Below, in pieces: positions 45,202 through 53,872 of a stretch of 64,000 bases of DNA. This stretch comes from Lachnospiraceae bacterium (GTDB taxonomy: Bacteria > Bacillota > Clostridia > Lachnospirales > Lachnospiraceae): positions 62,001 to 126,000 of the forward strand of contig JAEEOQ010000004.1 of assembly GCA_016284355.1 (NCBI GenBank), written 5' to 3'. The notes below the pieces were generated by a model, which had not been told where the DNA came from, made no database searches, and saw only the letters and a program-made list of their open reading frames with translations. The stretch's first letter is position 1. Each line of letters starts with the position of its first letter. The position numbers and the translations under genes are program-made.

Positions 45202-45858
45202 ATGAACATTTTATATTCTGTTATTGTTTTTGTATGTGGATCCTTATTCGGTAATATTTCTACCGGATACTTTATAGCTAAAAAGAATCATGTTGACATT
45301 ATGCATGAGGGAAGCGGTAATGTAGGCAGTACAAACGCCATGAGAACCATGGGTACAAAATTAGGTCTTATAACACTTCTTGGAGACATAATAAAAGCTG
45401 TTTTACCTTTATGTCTTGTAAGATTTGTATTTTTTAAAGACCTTGCAGGGCTTTCAAACGGAGCATTTTCAACTGACTACTTTGTACTATTAACAGGTCT
45501 TGGCGTTGTAGTCGGACATTGCTTTCCATTCTGGCTCCATTTTAAAGGCGGAAAGGGTATCGCATCCACAGGCGGCAGCATTATAGTGTTTAACCCACTT
45601 ATGGCAGGTATCCTTTTTAGTATATTCTGTGTTATTGTAGCTATTTTCAGATACGTATCTTTAGGTTCACTTATAGCGATCCTTGGAGTACCTGTTGCAA
45701 TAGCTTTCATGTACCCGGGCAAATGGGTCCTTATAATAATAGGTGCCTGCTATACCCTTGTGGCTTATTATCAGCACAGAGGAAATATTGACAGACTGAT
45801 CCATCACAATGAGAGAAAGTTCTCATTTGGCAAAAAAGACAAAAAAGAGGAAAACTAA
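45202..45858 (+). CDS. plsY: Acyl-phosphate:glycerol-3-phosphate acyltransferase PlsY
   Basis: PlsY transfers an acyl group from acyl phosphate to glycerol 3-phosphate, the first step of phospholipid synthesis. The 218 residues form a five-to-seven-segment membrane protein with the three family motifs GSGNVGSTNAMRTMG, GHCFPFWLHFKGGKGIAST and a C-terminal region with YQHRGNIDRLIHHNERKF. GpsA, which supplies its substrate, follows after one base. The ATG at 45202 follows AAAGGCTGA. Confidence 0.95.
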   Translation: MNILYSVIVFVCGSLFGNISTGYFIAKKNHVDIMHEGSGNVGSTNAMRTMGTKLGLITLLGDIIKAVLPLCLVRFVFFKDLAGLSNGAFSTDYFVLLTGLGVVVGHCFPFWLHFKGGKGIASTGGSIIVFNPLMAGILFSIFCVIVAIFRYVSLGSLIAILGVPVAIAFMYPGKWVLIIIGACYTLVAYYQHRGNIDRLIHHNERKFSFGKKDKKEEN

Positions 45859-45859
45859 T

Positions 45860-46879
45860 ATGAATATTGGAATACTTGGAGCAGGAAGCTGGGGAACAGC
45901 GATCGCCATCCTCCTTGCAAATAACGGACATGAAATTACACTTTGGTCTGCGCTTGAAGCAGAAGTCAAAGAACTTACAGAAAAAAGAGCACTTCCGTCA
46001 AGACTTCCGGGCGCTCATCTTCAAGATAACATAACAGTAACAGGTGATCTTAAGACTGCCTGCGAAAATAAAGATCTTATAGTTTTTGCGGTAGCTTCTC
46101 CGTTTGTAAGAAAGACAGCAAATACTGCAGCTCCTCTTATTGACAGAAAGATCCCTGTGGTAAATGTGGCAAAGGGTATCGAAGAAGGCTCCCTTATGAC
46201 TCTTACTGAGATCATAGAAGATGAGTTTAAAAAAGATAATGGCAATCCCGGCAACGTTTCTGTTCTTTCCGGGCCAAGTCACGCCGAAGAAGTAAGCCTG
46301 GGTGTTCCTACCACATGTGTAGTAGGATCTAAAGATAGAGAAACAGCATGCCTTATACAGGATGCTTTTATGACAGAAGTGTTCAGAGTTTACACAAGCC
46401 CTGATATCACAGGTATTGAGATAGGCGGTTCTTTAAAGAACGTTATCGCACTTGCTGCAGGAATCTGTGATGGTCTTGGATACGGAGACAACACCAAAGC
46501 CGCACTTATGACAAGAGGTATAAATGAGATAAGCCGTCTTGGCATCGCTATGGGCGGAAAAATAGAAACCTTTGCAGGTTTATCCGGTATAGGCGATCTT
46601 ATAGTTACCTGTACTTCACATCACAGCCGTAACTGGAATGCAGGAAATCTTATCGGAAAAGGCTATACGGCAAATCAGGCCATGAGAGAAGTGGGTCAGG
46701 TCGTAGAAGGTGTTTTCTGTGCCAAGGCTGCACTTGAACTTGCCAAAAAGTATGAAGTTGACATGCCGATAGTTGAGCAGATGAATGATATCCTCTTTAA
46801 TAACAAAATGGCTAAAACTGCTGTATCTGAGCTGTTTTGCAGAGATAAGAGAGTAGAGAATTCGCACCTTAAGTGGTAG
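45860..46879 (+). CDS. gpsA: Glycerol-3-phosphate dehydrogenase [NAD(P)+] GpsA
   Basis: GpsA makes sn-glycerol 3-phosphate from dihydroxyacetone phosphate, feeding PlsY. The 339 residues start MNIGILGAGSWGTAIAILLA (Rossmann nucleotide motif), with VVNVAKGIEEGSL, LSGPSHAEEV, the catalytic-Lys region IGGSLKNVIALAAG and GDLIVTCTSHHSRNWNAG. The ATG at 45860 follows AGAGG by 9 bases and is one base after the plsY stop. A 300-base gap follows. Confidence 0.96.
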   Translation: MNIGILGAGSWGTAIAILLANNGHEITLWSALEAEVKELTEKRALPSRLPGAHLQDNITVTGDLKTACENKDLIVFAVASPFVRKTANTAAPLIDRKIPVVNVAKGIEEGSLMTLTEIIEDEFKKDNGNPGNVSVLSGPSHAEEVSLGVPTTCVVGSKDRETACLIQDAFMTEVFRVYTSPDITGIEIGGSLKNVIALAAGICDGLGYGDNTKAALMTRGINEISRLGIAMGGKIETFAGLSGIGDLIVTCTSHHSRNWNAGNLIGKGYTANQAMREVGQVVEGVFCAKAALELAKKYEVDMPIVEQMNDILFNNKMAKTAVSELFCRDKRVENSHLKW

Positions 46880-46999
46880 TTTTTCTTACATCTATTTGTG
46901 TCATTTTTGTTTCAAGCCTATACTTGTAGAATGCATAAAAAGAGAAGGCGTGAAACATTTGTGAAATAAATAAAGTTCACAAAAACCGTCAAAAATATC

Positions 47000-47030
47000 A
47001 ACCTTCGTGAGTTTTTCGCGAAGGTTTTTG
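47000..47030 (+). terminator. Terminator downstream of gpsA
   Basis: AACCTTCGTG (47000-47009) pairs with CGCGAAGGTT (47017-47026), ten pairs including one G-T, around AGTTTTT, followed by TTTG. It is 120 bases after the gpsA stop. Confidence 0.8.
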
Positions 47031-47083
47031 TTTACTTTCACCATATATTTTTACCTTTCGCACCAAAAAGTTCTGCCATAATG

Positions 47084-47112
47084 TTGACAAATTTAACCTC
47101 AGTTGATATAAT
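47084..47112 (+). promoter_or_regulatory. Consensus sigma-A promoter of the NlpC/P60 gene
   Basis: TTGACA (47084-47089), a 17-base spacer and TATAAT (47107-47112): a perfect match to the ideal. It leaves a leader of about 60 bases before the ATG at 47180. Confidence 0.92.
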
Positions 47113-47179
47113 TAGCATATAAAAGTTAATACTTTTGTAACAATCTTTAATTTTTTGGTAATGTGACCGGAGGTTAATA

Positions 47180-48229
47180 ATGAATTTTGCAGCTAAATGC
47201 TCACTGGCTTTACTTGCAGGGATTACAATTACGGGAATTACATACGGCAAGGCTTACGCAGCTCCAAGTGCAAGCATCGGAGAAAGAAGCGTTGCAGGTA
47301 TTACAAAGTGTATAGATCAGTATTATGAAAAGCAGATCGAAAAGGAGAGTATCCAGACCTTATCTCTCGAAGATCAATACGAAGACAACCTTGGTATTGC
47401 AGATGTAGATAATCATCTTAATATCAGATCCGGTGCCGGAACTAATTACGGTATCGTAGGTAAGCTTCCTAAAGATGCGGGCTGTTATATTTACAAGATC
47501 GATGAAAACGGCTGGGCAAAGATCTCATCAGGCGGAGTTAAGGGTTATGTAAAAGCAGAGTACCTTATTACAGGCGACAAAGCTAAAGAATATGCCAAAA
47601 AGGTAGGTTTCTTTGCAGCTACAGTTACTACAAATACTCTTAATGTCAGAGAAGAGCCTACTACAGACAGTTCAATCCTTACACAGATTGGTGACTCACA
47701 GAGTTTTGAAGTTTTAGATGACGACACGATCTCAAAAGACTGGGTTAAGATCCAGGTAGATGACAAAGAAGGTTATGTCAGTGCAGAGTACGTTGAGATC
47801 GAGTTTATGCTTAAGAAAGCCGTATCAGATTACGGTATCACTGTTGGCGGCGTCGGTGGAGTAAGCTCCACAAGAGCAAACATGATCGCATACGGAAAGC
47901 AGTTTGTTGGTAACAGATATGTTTACGGCGGTAATTCCCTTACAAACGGAATCGACTGCTCAGGCTTTACAAAAGCACTTTATGCATATATCGGTTATTC
48001 AATACCTCGTACAGCAGCCACCCAGGCTAACTGCGGCAGAAGGATCAGTTTTTCCGAGATTAAACCGGGTGATCTTGTATGTTACTACAGCGGCGGTTAT
48101 GTAAGCCACGTTGCTATGTATATTGGCAACAATCAGATACTTCATGCTTCAAACCCACGTCAGGGTATCATGATCAGTAACATGTGGTATCAGACTCCAT
48201 ACTGCTACGTTAGAGTTATTAATGATTAA
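47180..48229 (+). CDS. Secreted NlpC/P60 peptidoglycan hydrolase with two SH3 domains
   Basis: This 349-residue exported enzyme probably cuts peptide stems of peptidoglycan. A signal peptide covers residues 1-28 (cleavage near AYA-AP). SH3_3-type cell-wall-binding domains lie at about 74-132 (LNIRSGAGTNYGIVGKLP) and 148-206 (LNVREEPTTDSSILTQIG). The NlpC/P60 domain occupies 233-349, with catalytic Cys C260 in GIDCSGF, H310 in VSHVAMYIG and H322. CCGGAGG precedes the ATG. It has its own strong promoter and terminator, suggesting a highly expressed cell-separation or turnover enzyme; the role is inferred from domains. Confidence 0.94.
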   Translation: MNFAAKCSLALLAGITITGITYGKAYAAPSASIGERSVAGITKCIDQYYEKQIEKESIQTLSLEDQYEDNLGIADVDNHLNIRSGAGTNYGIVGKLPKDAGCYIYKIDENGWAKISSGGVKGYVKAEYLITGDKAKEYAKKVGFFAATVTTNTLNVREEPTTDSSILTQIGDSQSFEVLDDDTISKDWVKIQVDDKEGYVSAEYVEIEFMLKKAVSDYGITVGGVGGVSSTRANMIAYGKQFVGNRYVYGGNSLTNGIDCSGFTKALYAYIGYSIPRTAATQANCGRRISFSEIKPGDLVCYYSGGYVSHVAMYIGNNQILHASNPRQGIMISNMWYQTPYCYVRVIND

Positions 48230-48240
48230 TCTATATAAAA

Positions 48241-48269
48241 GAAAGCGGATTTTTCCGCTTTCTTTTTTT
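48241..48269 (+). terminator. Terminator after the NlpC/P60 gene
   Basis: GAAAGCGGA (48241-48249) pairs perfectly with TCCGCTTTC (48254-48262) around TTTT, followed by seven T. Confidence 0.93.
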
Positions 48270-48322
48270 CTCCAATTTTGATACAATATCTTGGGACATT
48301 TTAAACTCGGGGGTACTACATA

Positions 48323-50998
48323 ATGGATGAAGATCTTTCAAAATTTTCTCCTCTGATGCAGCAATATTTTGCCATCAAAAACGAATATAAAGATTGTATA
48401 TTATTTTACCGTCTCGGAGATTTTTACGAGATGTTTTATGATGATGCGGTTCTTGTTTCAAAAGAACTGGAACTTACACTTACGGGAAAGAATGTAGGTC
48501 AGCCTGAACGTGCTCCTATGTGCGGTATTCCTTTCCATTCTTATGAAAATTATCTTACAAGACTCATAGATAAAGGCTATAAGGTAGCTATCTGCGAGCA
48601 GGTAGAAGACCCAAAGACTGCAAAGGGTCTTGTAAAACGCGAGGTTATACGTATCGTAACACCCGGAACAAACCTTGTTACCTCTTCTCTTGACGAAAGC
48701 CGTAATAATTATCTTATGGCAATTGCCATGATGGATGACTGTTTCGGATTATCCGTAATAGACATAACCACCGGCGATTTTCTTGTTACAGAGATAGATT
48801 CGGAAAGAAAGCTTCTTGATGAGATATCAAAATTTGAACCATCAGAGATCATTTGTAATGAAGCCTTCGGTATTTCAGGCATACTTTCAGATGAGATGAA
48901 AGAAAAGATGCATATAACACTTTCATCTTTAGAGAAGAAATATTGTAACGATGAAACTTGCAAGAAAGTTCTTCTTGACCATTTTAATATACATAGTCTT
49001 GAAGGCCTGGGGCTTTCAGATTATTCAGTAGGTATAATCGCCTGCGGCATGACCATAATGTATCTTCTTGATACTCAAAAATGTGAACTTTCAAACATTA
49101 TAGGTATCACTCCTTACACCAGCGGTAAGTATATGATACTTGATTCTTCAACAAGAAGAAACCTTGAACTTACAGAGACATTAAGGGAAAAGCAAAAGAG
49201 AGGCTCCCTTCTTTGGATCCTTGATAAAACAAAGACAGCTATGGGTGCCAGACTTCTTAGAAGTTATATAGAGCAGCCTCTTTTAGATGAAACCCTTATT
49301 AACGAAAGGCTTGATGCAATAGAAAGTTTTTCATCAGATATTATCACAAGAGAAGAGATACGAGAATATCTTAATCCTGTATACGACCTTGAAAGACTTA
49401 TAGGAAAGGTGAGTTTTAAAAGTGCAGGGCCAAGAGATCTGCTGGCTTTCCATCAGTCTCTTTCCATGCTTCCATTTATTAAAAACCTTCTTTCAGAGTT
49501 TAACTGCAAGCTTTTAAAGGATCTGTATAACAACCTTGATCCTCTTACAGACCTATACGATCTTATAGATGCATCAATAAACGAGGATGCTCCTCTTACC
49601 GTAAGAGAGGGAGATATTATCAAAAACGGCTATAATGAAGAGGTTGACAGGCTCAGAAAAGCAAAAACAGAGGGTAAGACCTGGGTTGCCGAGATTCTTG
49701 AAAAAGAAAGAGAAAGAACAGGTATCAAAAACCTTAAAGTAAGCTTTAACAAAGTTTTTGGTTATTATCTTGAAGTCACAAATTCCTTTAAAGATATGGT
49801 GCCTGCGGAGTGGATACGAAAACAGACCCTTACAGGCTCTGAAAGATATATAACTCCTGAGCTTAAAGAGCTTGAAGACACAATACTTAATGCAGAAGAA
49901 AAGCTTGTAGCTCTTGAATACAATCTTTTTGTAGAGATACGAGAAAAAATAGCAAGCCAGATGACCCGTATCATGGCAACTGCAAAGGCGGTTGCCGCAG
50001 TTGACGTATTTACCGACCTTTCTTTGGTTGCTGAAAAGAACGATTACGTTAGACCAAATATAAATAACGCCGGAGTCATAGATATAAAAGACGGAAGACA
50101 TCCGGTGGTTGAAAAAATGATACCCGATTCCACATTTGTGGCAAATGACACTTACCTTGACAATGAATCCAAACGTGTATCTATAATCACAGGCCCAAAT
50201 ATGGCAGGTAAATCAACCTATATGCGTCAGAGTGCACTTATAGTTCTTATGGCTCAGATAGGATGCTATGTTCCTGCAAGAGAGGCAAATATCGGTATCT
50301 GCGACAGGATATTTACAAGAGTAGGAGCTTCTGATGACCTTGCCAGCGGCCAAAGTACATTTATGGTAGAAATGAGTGAAGTTTCAAATATTCTTCGAAA
50401 CGCCACAAAAGACAGCCTTCTAATCCTTGATGAAATAGGCCGAGGAACAAGTACTTATGATGGCCTTTCTATTGCCTGGGCTGTTGTTGAATATATTGCA
50501 GATAAGTCAGTGCTTGGCGCAAAAGCTCTTTTTGCCACCCATTATCACGAACTTACAGAGCTTGAAGGCAAGCTTTCAGGCGTAAATAATTACTGCATTG
50601 CCGTAAAAGAGCAGGGAGATGACATCATTTTCCTCCGAAAGATAATCTCGGGAGGGGCAGATAAGTCTTACGGAATCCAGGTTGCAAGACTCGCCGGCGT
50701 TCCTGAGACTGTACTTGAAAGAGCAAAGGTAATTGCAGATAAGCTCGACCTTAATGATGTCAGAAACTCTGACAGGACCAACGTTATTTCCTTCCTTGAG
50801 GAAAATGCAGATCTTACCAAATCTGTATTTAAAGTTTCAAAGAAACGTCCTGATGAGAACCAGCTTTCACTTTTTGGCTCTTCATTAAACGAAGACGTGA
50901 TCATAGAACTTAGGGATATGAATTTATCTGAGATATCCCCTATAGACGCTTTAAATAAGCTCTATCAGATGCAAAAAACTATCAAATCGAGGACTTAA
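48323..50998 (+). CDS. mutS: DNA mismatch repair protein MutS
   Basis: MutS recognises mispaired bases and starts repair with MutL. The 891 residues have the N-terminal mismatch-binding motif FYRLGDFYEMFYDDA (the Phe-x-Glu wedge), the connector and lever domains, and Walker A GPNMAGKSTYMRQ. Also present are LILDEIGRGTSTYDGLS (Walker B) and ATHYHEL. Near the C-terminus QLSLF (847-851) is a beta-clamp-binding motif. The start ATG at 48323 follows GGGGGTAC. mutL follows after 5 bases. Confidence 0.98.
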   Translation: MDEDLSKFSPLMQQYFAIKNEYKDCILFYRLGDFYEMFYDDAVLVSKELELTLTGKNVGQPERAPMCGIPFHSYENYLTRLIDKGYKVAICEQVEDPKTAKGLVKREVIRIVTPGTNLVTSSLDESRNNYLMAIAMMDDCFGLSVIDITTGDFLVTEIDSERKLLDEISKFEPSEIICNEAFGISGILSDEMKEKMHITLSSLEKKYCNDETCKKVLLDHFNIHSLEGLGLSDYSVGIIACGMTIMYLLDTQKCELSNIIGITPYTSGKYMILDSSTRRNLELTETLREKQKRGSLLWILDKTKTAMGARLLRSYIEQPLLDETLINERLDAIESFSSDIITREEIREYLNPVYDLERLIGKVSFKSAGPRDLLAFHQSLSMLPFIKNLLSEFNCKLLKDLYNNLDPLTDLYDLIDASINEDAPLTVREGDIIKNGYNEEVDRLRKAKTEGKTWVAEILEKERERTGIKNLKVSFNKVFGYYLEVTNSFKDMVPAEWIRKQTLTGSERYITPELKELEDTILNAEEKLVALEYNLFVEIREKIASQMTRIMATAKAVAAVDVFTDLSLVAEKNDYVRPNINNAGVIDIKDGRHPVVEKMIPDSTFVANDTYLDNESKRVSIITGPNMAGKSTYMRQSALIVLMAQIGCYVPAREANIGICDRIFTRVGASDDLASGQSTFMVEMSEVSNILRNATKDSLLILDEIGRGTSTYDGLSIAWAVVEYIADKSVLGAKALFATHYHELTELEGKLSGVNNYCIAVKEQGDDIIFLRKIISGGADKSYGIQVARLAGVPETVLERAKVIADKLDLNDVRNSDRTNVISFLEENADLTKSVFKVSKKRPDENQLSLFGSSLNEDVIIELRDMNLSEISPIDALNKLYQMQKTIKSRT

Positions 50999-51003
50999 AG
51001 CTT

Positions 51004-52926
51004 ATGATCATTAATGTTTTAAACCAGGATACCATCAACAAAATAGCTGCAGGAGAGGTTATAGAGCGCCCCAGTGCAGTTATAAAAGAGACTGTTGAAA
51101 ATGCAATAGACGCTAAAGCAAATCAGCTTACCGTCGAAACAAAAGAGGGCGGCACTACATTTATAAGGATCACGGATAACGGCTCCGGAATTGAAAAAGA
51201 TGATATTCCTCTTGCTTTTAAGAGCCACGCCACTAGTAAGATAAAGGATGCTGACGATCTTCTTGCGGTTTCTTCTTTTGGCTTTAGAGGCGAGGCGCTT
51301 TCATCCATCGCGGCGGTTTCAAAAGTGGAGCTTATAACAAAAAAATCCGCCGATTTTACGGGCTACAGATATGTTATAGAAGGTGGCATAAGCGAAGATC
51401 TTCTTCCTGTAGGTTGCCCCGATGGTTCAACGTTTATAATCAGAGACCTTTTTTATAACACGCCGGCAAGACTTAAGTTTTTAAAATCCGCTCAGACAGA
51501 GAGTAGCTATATACAGGAGATTCTTGAAAAAATTGCTATTTCTCACCCGGAGATCACTTTTAAATATATTGCTGACGGAAAGGTTAAACTTCAAACTCCC
51601 GGCAACGGAAAGCAAAAAGATGCCATTTACTATATATTCGGCAGAGAGATTGCTTCAAACCTTTTTCCTGTTGAGTATGATGAAAGCGGAATAAAGATAA
51701 CCGGCTTCATTGGAAAGCCTGTCGTTACAAGGGGTAACAGGAACTACGAAAACTACTACGTAAACGGCAGATTTATTAAAAACAACGTAATAAACAAAGC
51801 TATAGAAGAGGCATATAAGCCGTTTATCATGCTGCACAGATATCCTTTTACCTCACTTATGATAGATGTTGACCCTGAAGCAGTTGATGTTAATGTACAT
51901 CCACAAAAAGCTGAGGTAAGGTTTTCTGACGGCGAGGCGATCTATTTAGCTGTTTATCATGCAGTAACAAAGGCTTTAAGAAGCGAAGAGCTTATTCCCG
52001 ATGTAACTGTGGGAAAGGAAGAAAAGCCTGCGCCAAAGCCTGTTATGCCTGATATTCCGATTAATAAATTAAAAGTTAATGAAGAACAGGTTTCTTATAA
52101 AGCCGAATCTTTTGCACCTTCGCCGGCTGTTACACCTTCATGTACACCTGAAGTTACGCCTACGCCTGAAGTTGCTTTAAAGCCTGAACCTGCGCCGGCT
52201 GTTTCTATAAAGCCTGCACCTGAGCCGGCTCCTATGCATGATCAGGAACCGGTGGTTTTAGATACTTTTACAGAACCCGTCATTAAGACCGAGCCGGCAA
52301 AAACATCTGAAAAGCCTGTGCAGCTTAACTTCATTTCAGAGGAAGCCAAAGAAAATGTTAAGATAATCGGACAGCTTTTTGATACATACTGGCTCTTTTC
52401 CCTTGGGGATACCTTTTATATGATGGACCAGCATGCTGCACACGAAAAAGTGATGTATGAGCACTTTGTTAAGGCATTTAACGATAATACGGCAAATACC
52501 CAAAGGCTTATGCCTCCTATTATCGTATCTCTTTCAGAGCGTGAAAAGACAGCACTTGCTGCCTTAAAAGAATACCTTGCAAAATGCGGCTTTGAGATAG
52601 ATGCCTTTGGCGGACATGAATACGCCATTTCAGGTGTTCCTACCGAAACCTACACTATGGATCCTAAAGAGATGCTTACAGCCATACTTGACGAATATGT
52701 AGATTCAGAACGTATCACCACTCCAAAAGAGGTATACGAAAAGATAGCGTCAATGTCCTGCAAAGCAGCTGTAAAGGGTAACAACACCCTTTCTATGGAT
52801 GAAGCAAGAAAACTTTTTGACGAGCTTCTTACACTTGATAATCCTTATAACTGCCCACATGGCAGACCAACTGTAATAAGAATGTCAAAATATGAGATTG
52901 AAAAGAAATTCAAAAGAATAGTGTGA
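51004..52926 (+). CDS. mutL: DNA mismatch repair protein MutL (endonuclease type)
   Basis: MutL couples MutS to strand incision. The 640 residues have an N-terminal GHKL ATPase domain (1-335) with AAGEVIERPSAVIKETVENAIDA, DNGSGI, ATSKI and GFRGEAL. A Pro/Glu/Lys-rich linker (338-440, repeats of PEPAP and TPEV) follows. The C-terminal domain holds the metal-site motif DQHAAHE (475-481), SCKAAVKG and CPHGRP, showing endonuclease activity as expected in bacteria without MutH. QLNF (440-443) may contact the beta clamp. The order mutS-mutL-miaA is widely conserved. Confidence 0.97.
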   Translation: MIINVLNQDTINKIAAGEVIERPSAVIKETVENAIDAKANQLTVETKEGGTTFIRITDNGSGIEKDDIPLAFKSHATSKIKDADDLLAVSSFGFRGEALSSIAAVSKVELITKKSADFTGYRYVIEGGISEDLLPVGCPDGSTFIIRDLFYNTPARLKFLKSAQTESSYIQEILEKIAISHPEITFKYIADGKVKLQTPGNGKQKDAIYYIFGREIASNLFPVEYDESGIKITGFIGKPVVTRGNRNYENYYVNGRFIKNNVINKAIEEAYKPFIMLHRYPFTSLMIDVDPEAVDVNVHPQKAEVRFSDGEAIYLAVYHAVTKALRSEELIPDVTVGKEEKPAPKPVMPDIPINKLKVNEEQVSYKAESFAPSPAVTPSCTPEVTPTPEVALKPEPAPAVSIKPAPEPAPMHDQEPVVLDTFTEPVIKTEPAKTSEKPVQLNFISEEAKENVKIIGQLFDTYWLFSLGDTFYMMDQHAAHEKVMYEHFVKAFNDNTANTQRLMPPIIVSLSEREKTALAALKEYLAKCGFEIDAFGGHEYAISGVPTETYTMDPKEMLTAILDEYVDSERITTPKEVYEKIASMSCKAAVKGNNTLSMDEARKLFDELLTLDNPYNCPHGRPTVIRMSKYEIEKKFKRIV

Positions 52927-52927
52927 T

Positions 52928-53848
52928 ATGAATAAACTCATTGTTTTAACAGGTCCTACAGCTGTCGGTAAAACAGGGCTTTCCATCGGGCTTGCAAAAA
53001 AAATAGGCGGAGAGATAATCTCTGCTGATTCCATGCAGGTTTATAAAGGAATGGATATCGGGACCGCAAAGATAAAAGAAGAAGAAATGCAAGGTGTAAA
53101 GCATTACCTCATTGATGTCCTTGATCCTAAGGATGATTTTAATGTTTATACCTTCCAGAAAATGGCAAAAAAGGCCTTAACAGATATTTACGCCAAAGGA
53201 AAAGTCCCCATTATCGTTGGAGGTACCGGGTTTTATATCCAGGCTCTATTATATGATATTGATTTTACTACAGAAGGCGATGACGAAGAGATAAGAAATG
53301 AACTTACCCTGTTTCTTGAAAAAAACGGTGTTGACGAGCTTTATAAGCTGCTTTATGATATAGACCCGGAAAGCTGTAAGATCATCCATAAAAACAACAC
53401 AAAAAAAGTTATAAGAGCCATCGCATTTTACAGATCTACAGGCACAAAGATCTCAGAGCATAACGAGGTTCAAAAAGAAAAAGAATCGCCCTATGATTTC
53501 AGATATTTTGTGCTAAATGATAATAGAGACAAGTTATATAACAGGATAAACGAACGCATTGATGAGATGATAGATGAAGGCCTTGTAAAAGAAGTGGAAG
53601 GTCTGCTTAAAAAAGGGCTTAACGAAACAAATATCTCAATGCAGGGGCTTGGCTATAAAGAGATAGTAAAATATCTTAAAGGTGAATGTTCATTAGAAGA
53701 AGCCATATATGAGCTTAAGCTTAATACCAGGCATTTTGCCAAAAGGCAGCTTACCTGGTTTAAACGTGAGAAGGATGTAATCTGGGTAAATAAAAACGAA
53801 TTTAAAAGCGAAGATGAGATCATGTCTTATCTTTTGTCCTTTATTTAA
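52928..53848 (+). CDS. miaA: tRNA dimethylallyltransferase MiaA
   Basis: MiaA adds the dimethylallyl group to A37 of tRNAs reading codons that begin with U; MiaB (21664) then adds the methylthio group. The 306 residues carry the P-loop TGPTAVGKTGLSIGLAKK, SADSMQVYKGMDIGTAK, GGTGFYIQALLYD and the C-terminal ISMQGLGYKEIVKYLKGE and RHFAKRQLTWFKRE. Length is standard. The start is one base after the mutL stop. Confidence 0.96.
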   Translation: MNKLIVLTGPTAVGKTGLSIGLAKKIGGEIISADSMQVYKGMDIGTAKIKEEEMQGVKHYLIDVLDPKDDFNVYTFQKMAKKALTDIYAKGKVPIIVGGTGFYIQALLYDIDFTTEGDDEEIRNELTLFLEKNGVDELYKLLYDIDPESCKIIHKNNTKKVIRAIAFYRSTGTKISEHNEVQKEKESPYDFRYFVLNDNRDKLYNRINERIDEMIDEGLVKEVEGLLKKGLNETNISMQGLGYKEIVKYLKGECSLEEAIYELKLNTRHFAKRQLTWFKREKDVIWVNKNEFKSEDEIMSYLLSFI

Positions 53849-53872
53849 TTTATGGACTAGAAAGGAAATTTT

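Larger units (their letters stand above)
46880..47179 (+). other. 300-base intergenic region with inverted repeat, terminator and promoter
   Basis: This is the largest gap in the window. It holds a perfect inverted repeat TTTGTGAA (46958-46965) and TTCACAAA (46976-46983) with no T run. A terminator is at 47000-47030 and a consensus promoter at 47084-47112, both listed separately. No coding frame of note and no tRNA-like fold was seen. Confidence 0.6.

Noticed and set aside
46880-47179. tRNA or small RNA gene in the largest gap
   Set aside because: No cloverleaf, T-loop GGTTCRA or CCA end was seen; the gap is explained by terminator, inverted repeat and promoter.
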